Shown: positions 54,675-58,080 of the stretch, one piece after another | How the letters are laid out: each line of letters begins with the position of its first letter | Numbering within the stretch: position 1 is the first letter of the stretch | Assembly: GCA_947455015.1 (NCBI GenBank) | Contig: CANGMY010000002.1 | Span: 1-58,080 of the forward strand | Direction: 5' to 3' | DNA length: 58,080 nt | From: Microthrixaceae bacterium | Lineage (GTDB): Bacteria > Actinomycetota > Acidimicrobiia > Acidimicrobiales > Acidimicrobilacustridaceae | Made by a program: the position numbers and the translations under genes | The notes under the pieces: model-generated | Database searches by the model: none | What the model was told of the DNA's origin: nothing | The model's input: only the letters and a program-made list of their open reading frames with translations

Positions 54675-54880
54675 GTGCCAACGGCCCAATCACCCGCGAT
54701 CACATCGAACAGCGGTTTCGAGACATCCAGTCCGAAGTTGAAGGCGTTGAATCCGAAGCACGCAGCTACACGACGATCGCAGTTGCCGCGGTTGCCGTCA
54801 CGCTCGTCGTCGTTGCCTTCGCTCTGGGAAGTCGGCGCGGCCGTAAACGCCGGACATTCGTCGAGATTCGCCGAGTATGA
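54671..54880 (+). CDS. Small single-helix membrane protein, 69 aa
   Basis: Product of 69 aa from ATG 54671, overlapping the previous stop (ATGA). A charged N-terminal helix (DHIEQRFRDIQSEVEGVESE) leads to one membrane helix (TTIAVAAVAVTLVVVAFALG) and a basic tail GSRRGRKRRTF. The layout resembles DUF3618/YqjD-like proteins. It overlaps the next gene by four bases. Confidence 0.75.
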   Translation: MSANGPITRDHIEQRFRDIQSEVEGVESEARSYTTIAVAAVAVTLVVVAFALGSRRGRKRRTFVEIRRV

Positions 54881-55158
54881 GCCTGCTTTCGGACATCCGA
54901 CGTCGGGCGCTCACCAAAGGTCTCTTCGGCGGAAGCCGACCATGGCTTCTCTTGGGCATTGCTGCGTGGACACTCCGAGGGCTTCAGTGGGCACTTCGCC
55001 CAGAGCCCAAAGTCGTCTATCGAAGCAAGCTCGACGTAGGCGAAACCATCGTCCTTCGCAATGAGCCGGCGCCTCCAACTCGTCGTCAGCGTCGTAAATC
55101 TCGTAAGGCAGAGAAGCGGTCGAACCGCAAGGCAGAACGGCTTGCCAAACGCGCCTAG
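54877..55158 (+). CDS. Small basic protein with one hydrophobic segment, 93 aa
   Basis: Product of 93 aa. A hydrophobic stretch PWLLLGIAAWTLRGLQWAL (about 22-40) is followed by a polar part and a strongly basic end (TRRQRRKSRKAEKRSNRKAE). It could be membrane-anchored with a nucleic-acid- or ribosome-facing tail. I do not recognise a family. Its start overlaps the previous stop (ATGA), so all three small genes are coupled. Confidence 0.7.
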   Translation: MSLLSDIRRRALTKGLFGGSRPWLLLGIAAWTLRGLQWALRPEPKVVYRSKLDVGETIVLRNEPAPPTRRQRRKSRKAEKRSNRKAERLAKRA

Positions 55159-55185
55159 GAGTTTGACCCTCAGGCCTGCGATCAT

Positions 55186-55392
55186 GTGCCGGTGAAGGTT
55201 CGACTCCATAACCCGCGACGGGACCTCGAGATCGAGGGACCGATCACCATCATCAATCTTTTGGCGCGCCTCGACCTCAATCGAGAGGCAGTGCTCGTCG
55301 TTCGAGACGGGGAGTTGGTACCCGGAGACGAAAGTTTGTCTGACGATGACAACATCGAAATTCGTCCGGTGATTTCAGGGGGCGCCTTATGA
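55186..55392 (+). CDS. TtuB-like ubiquitin-fold sulfur carrier
   Basis: Product of 68 aa with a beta-grasp (ThiS/MoaD/TtuB) pattern: an N-terminal VKVRLHNPRRDLEIEG, a helix ITIINLLARLDLN, EAVLVVRDGELVPGDESL and the end NIEIRPVISGGAL. The placement directly before a TtuA-like thiolase makes TtuB the best identity: it would carry a C-terminal thiocarboxylate for tRNA 2-thiolation. The Gly-Gly is not terminal but followed by Ala-Leu, produced where the gene overlaps the ttuA ATG by four bases. GTG 55186 or 55192 may be the start; there is no clear Shine-Dalgarno. Confidence 0.75.
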   Translation: MPVKVRLHNPRRDLEIEGPITIINLLARLDLNREAVLVVRDGELVPGDESLSDDDNIEIRPVISGGAL

Positions 55393-56363
55393 AGTGCGTG
55401 ACCTGTCGCGGGCCAGCGATTATCGACATCCGCCGACACAATTCGAATTTCTGCGCGGAGCATTTCATCGAGCAGTGCCATCGCCAAGTGCGAAAGGCGA
55501 TCGACGAATTTGAAATGTTCACACCATCCGACAAGCTGCTTGTTGCGGTCTCCGGGGGTAAGGATTCGCTTGCAATTTGGGATCTTCTCGTAGACCTCGG
55601 CTACGACGCCGATGGTCTCTACATCGGACTGGGAATCGGCGAGTACAGCGACACATCTCGTGAGTACGCCAAGGCGTATGCACAAACGCGCGACCTCACG
55701 TTGATTGAAGTGGACATCCCTTCAACGTTCGGCTTTGACATTCCGAATGGATCCCGGGCGGCAAAGCGAGTCCCTTGCTCTGCTTGTGGTCTTTCGAAGC
55801 GTCACCTTTTCGATGAGGCAGCCATCAAGGGTGGCTACGACGTTCTCATTACTGGCCACAACCTCGATGATGAGGCTGCAGTGCTCTTCGGCAACACCCT
55901 GCATTGGCACACCGAGTACCTCGGCCGCCAACTTCCGGTTCTTCCAGCACGAGAAGGCTTTCCCAAGAAGGTCAAGCCACTTGTGCGTCTTGCAGAACGT
56001 GAAACCGCCGCGTATTGCATCGTCAAGGGGATCGATTATTTTGTTGACGAATGTCCTATGGCGGCAGGAAACAAGCACCTGAGTTACAAAAATGCTCTCA
56101 ATGAGATCGAGGCGATGTCTCCAGGAGCAAAGCACTCCTTCTATTTCGGCTTTCTTGATCGAGCTGCGGCATTTTTCGAAGTTGAAGCGTCCATCGACCG
56201 CGAGGGCCTCGGAGCCTGTGCATCATGTGGGGCCCCAACGACCTCTGAAATCTGCGCCTTCTGTCGGCTCGTCGATCGAGCCGGTGGCCAACTTCCCGAT
56301 CGAACCGGAGTAACCGCTGTGCCAGTCGATCTTGGACCAACCCGAACAGGATCAATCCAGTGA
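55389..56363 (+). CDS. TtuA-like tRNA U54 2-sulfurtransferase
   Basis: Product of 324 aa. An N-terminal zinc knuckle (Cys3, Cys6, Cys22, His25) is followed by the PP-loop SGGKDS (55-60). VPCSACG and DECPMAAG give Cys130, Cys133 and Cys222, the same spacing and numbering as the 4Fe-4S ligands I recall for Thermus TtuA. A C-terminal zinc ribbon is CASCG with CAFC. The family thiolates position 2 of ribothymidine 54 in tRNA. TtcA-type 2-thiocytidine enzymes are the alternative but lack the two zinc fingers. It is coupled to the carrier gene (ATGA) and to TrmI (GTGA). Confidence 0.88.
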   Translation: MKCVTCRGPAIIDIRRHNSNFCAEHFIEQCHRQVRKAIDEFEMFTPSDKLLVAVSGGKDSLAIWDLLVDLGYDADGLYIGLGIGEYSDTSREYAKAYAQTRDLTLIEVDIPSTFGFDIPNGSRAAKRVPCSACGLSKRHLFDEAAIKGGYDVLITGHNLDDEAAVLFGNTLHWHTEYLGRQLPVLPAREGFPKKVKPLVRLAERETAAYCIVKGIDYFVDECPMAAGNKHLSYKNALNEIEAMSPGAKHSFYFGFLDRAAAFFEVEASIDREGLGACASCGAPTTSEICAFCRLVDRAGGQLPDRTGVTAVPVDLGPTRTGSIQ

Positions 56364-57133
56364 GCCGGTCATTCGCCGTTGGAGATCGAGTACTTCTTAT
56401 CGATCCAAAGAAGCGCCGCTACCTCATCACGTTGAAGCCGGCGGGGGAGTTCCATTCGCATTCGGGCTTTGTGCCCCACGACTCTCTGATCGGATCACCT
56501 GAGGGTGTCACGGTTCCGTCGACGAAGAACGTTGCGTACCTGGCTGTTCGTCCGACGTTGTCGGATTTCGTATTGAAGATGCCTCGAGGTGCTCAGGTCA
56601 TTTATCCGAAGGATCTCGGACCAATCCTCATGCACGCCGACATTTTTCCCGGCGCCAAGGTGCTTGAGTCGGGTATCGGTTCTGGTGCGCTTTCGATGGC
56701 GATGTTGCGTGCCGGTGCCGACATTGTTGGGTACGAACTCCGGGAGGATTTCGCCGATCGAGCCAAGGAGAATGTCGAAGCCTTTCTCGGCCCAGAAGCT
56801 CTTGAGCGATATCGCGTTGAATTGCGCGATTGCTATGACGGGATCGACGAAACCGACCTCGATCGCGTTGTGCTCGATCTCCCCGAACCATGGCAGGTCG
56901 TTCCCCATGCGGCGAAAGCAATGCACCCGGGCGGCATTCTCTTGGCGTACACACCGAGCATCGTTCAGGTGATGCAACTTCGGCAGGCCCTTGAACAAAG
57001 TGCGTTCGATATGCCTGAAACCCTTGAAGTCCTCAATCGCACATGGCACGTCGAAGGTGTTGCCGTGCGTCCCGATCATCGAATGGTTGCGCACACGGGT
57101 TTTCTTACCCACGCCCGGTTGCTCGGCGGCTGA
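56360..57133 (+). CDS. trmI: tRNA (adenine58-N1)-methyltransferase TrmI
   Basis: Product of 257 aa. An N-terminal beta domain (FAVGDRVLLIDPKKRRYLIT) precedes IYPKDLGPILMHADIFPGAKVLESGIGSGALSMAM, the SAM-binding site, and VVLDLPEPW with the catalytic motif. This is the bacterial TrmI of Actinobacteria (Rv2118c type), which makes m1A58 in the T-loop. GTG overlaps the TtuA stop by four bases (GTGA), so it is coupled to the 2-thiolation enzyme that modifies the neighbouring T-loop residue. Confidence 0.95.
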   Translation: MSRSFAVGDRVLLIDPKKRRYLITLKPAGEFHSHSGFVPHDSLIGSPEGVTVPSTKNVAYLAVRPTLSDFVLKMPRGAQVIYPKDLGPILMHADIFPGAKVLESGIGSGALSMAMLRAGADIVGYELREDFADRAKENVEAFLGPEALERYRVELRDCYDGIDETDLDRVVLDLPEPWQVVPHAAKAMHPGGILLAYTPSIVQVMQLRQALEQSAFDMPETLEVLNRTWHVEGVAVRPDHRMVAHTGFLTHARLLGG

Positions 57134-57169
57134 GCGGGATACTGCGTTGATTCCTCGGCGGTCGATTCG

Positions 57170-58080
57170 GTGAGCATCATTGATCTTGTGCTCCTCGGAG
57201 TCATTGCTCTCGCCGTTTTCGGCGGCTACCGACTTGGTTTCATCACGAGAGTTGTGTCCTGGATCGGCTTGGCCGCAGGTCTCGCTCTCGGGGTTTGGCT
57301 TCTGCCGAAATTCCTCAACCAACTCGGCTCGGCAAACCACGGCCTCGTTCTTGTGCTTTCCATTGGGCTGTTACTCGTCGGCGCGTCGTTGGGGCAGGCA
57401 CTCGGGTTCGTCGTAGGCGGCCGTCTCTCTCCGCGTCGTCGAGACGGAGCCTTCGGCCTCCTTGACCGAACGCTGGGAGCGATCGCAGGTCTCGCTGGCG
57501 TTGTCGTCATCCTGTGGCTCGTCATTCCGGTTTTCGTGGCGAGCCCCGGTTGGGTCTCCACACAGACGTCCAAGTCTTGGATCGCACGAACAGTCGACAA
57601 CTCGTTACCGCCGGCCCCTGATGCGATGCAGGCGCTTCGATCGGTTATCGGCGACGGTTCGTTTCCAGATGTTTTCGACGCTTTGCGACCCTCTCCAAAT
57701 TTGGGGCAGCCTCCGGCTTCAACTGGACTCACGCTCGAAACTGCTGCTGCTGTGGCCCGCTCGGTTGTCAAGGTTGAAGGTCCAGCGTGCAACAAGCTTC
57801 AGGACGGTTCCGGCTTCGTCACTCGTGAAGGGCTCATCGCGACCAACGCCCACGTTGTCGCCGGTGAGCGGACAACAACGATTATCCGTGACGATGGTCG
57901 ACGCTTCGAAGGATCAGTCGTTGCGTTCGATCCCGAGCGTGACCTCGCCATTGTCAAGGTGAGCGGTTTCGACCGTCCGGCGCTTCAATTGGCGACGGAG
58001 GCAAACGCATCCGGAGCGGGCACGACTGGGGGAGTCTTTGGCCATCCTGGGGGAGAGCCGCTCAGAATCGCTCCGTTCAA
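57170..58080 (+). CDS. MarP-like membrane serine protease (CvpA plus trypsin domain), 3' end outside window
   Basis: From GTG 57170 the frame stays open to the window edge (303 codons). The N-terminal part is a CvpA-like domain of about four membrane helices (LVLLGVIALAVFGGYRLGF, HGLVLVLSIGLLLVGASLG, GAIAGLAGVVVILWLVIPVF). After a linker the trypsin-like domain starts with QDGSGFVTREGLIATNAHVV containing the catalytic His and DPERDLAIVKV with the catalytic Asp; the Ser lies beyond the edge. Mycobacterial MarP has this layout and protects against acid stress. The start is not backed by a Shine-Dalgarno. Confidence 0.88.
   Translation, partial: MSIIDLVLLGVIALAVFGGYRLGFITRVVSWIGLAAGLALGVWLLPKFLNQLGSANHGLVLVLSIGLLLVGASLGQALGFVVGGRLSPRRRDGAFGLLDRTLGAIAGLAGVVVILWLVIPVFVASPGWVSTQTSKSWIARTVDNSLPPAPDAMQALRSVIGDGSFPDVFDALRPSPNLGQPPASTGLTLETAAAVARSVVKVEGPACNKLQDGSGFVTREGLIATNAHVVAGERTTTIIRDDGRRFEGSVVAFDPERDLAIVKVSGFDRPALQLATEANASGAGTTGGVFGHPGGEPLRIAPF

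Noticed and set aside
55186..55392. MoaD for molybdopterin synthesis, given mobA in the window
   Set aside because: mobA is 18 kb away and no moaE is present, whereas the gene is coupled to a TtuA-like thiolase.
56495..57340. 281-codon reverse ORF over trmI and the MarP-like gene
   Set aside because: Shadow frame; both forward genes have full family motifs.

Overview
The window looks like a piece of an actinobacterial chromosome, most likely from Acidimicrobiia (Ilumatobacter-like freshwater or marine lineages). The evidence is a fused FbiC for coenzyme F420, actinobacterial families DUF3151 and DUF2510, an actinobacterial-type transaldolase, an LCP cell-wall ligase, a MarP-like CvpA/trypsin protease, frequent GTG starts and a moderately high GC content (not counted). 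It is densely packed: there are about 57 protein genes, no stretch over 300 bases lacks a gene, and I see no tRNA, rRNA, CRISPR array, insertion sequence or phage. The placement at class level is inference.

Layout. 1-243 is the 5' end of a GT87-type glycosyltransferase (minus). 418-5249 is a four-gene BMP-type (nucleoside-like) ABC importer, convergent with a purine-type phosphoribosyltransferase (5254-5748). 5812-12309 holds a DUF2252 protein, an FAD oxidoreductase, an LCP ligase, an unknown protein, and a J-domain/M18 aminopeptidase pair. 12514-18552 is gltB-gltD, closed by a strong hairpin. 18626-26617 is an envelope-type region: a DUF2510 membrane protein, a four-gene minus operon (FAD enzyme, GT4, hydrolase, deoxyribonucleotidase), then divergent GT39 and PIG-V-like membrane glycosyltransferases and a small zinc ribbon. 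26636-32796 holds cyclophilin, an AlkA-like glycosylase, an oppBCDF-type importer without a binding protein, and a glycerophosphodiesterase. 32865-40667 runs forward with a SirB1-like protein, pyruvate kinase, hydrolase, DUF3151, MobA, rhodanese, RNase D, a small Cys/His protein and TypA/BipA. 40671-49329 is mostly reverse: a Cys-rich unknown, FbiC, then 6-phosphogluconolactonase, transaldolase and transketolase, and a FIST-domain protein with a small partner. 49389-58080 runs forward: TetR, split ADP-forming acyl-CoA synthetase, PBP4-type carboxypeptidase, LON-domain protein, three small membrane or basic proteins, a TtuB-TtuA-TrmI tRNA T-loop modification set, and a MarP-like protease cut by the window end.

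Two signals stand out. First, sixteen genes have a TANNNT hexamer 6-8 bases before the start codon and no clear Shine-Dalgarno, which is the signature of leaderless transcription. At three same-strand junctions the TA of the hexamer belongs to the stop codon of the gene in front. Second, the thermophile-type tRNA 2-thiolation pair TtuB/TtuA is translationally coupled to the m1A58 methyltransferase TrmI in an apparently mesophilic actinobacterium, and its sulfur carrier carries two residues (Ala-Leu) after the Gly-Gly that should be the active end.

All family names come from motif recognition by eye; no search was run.
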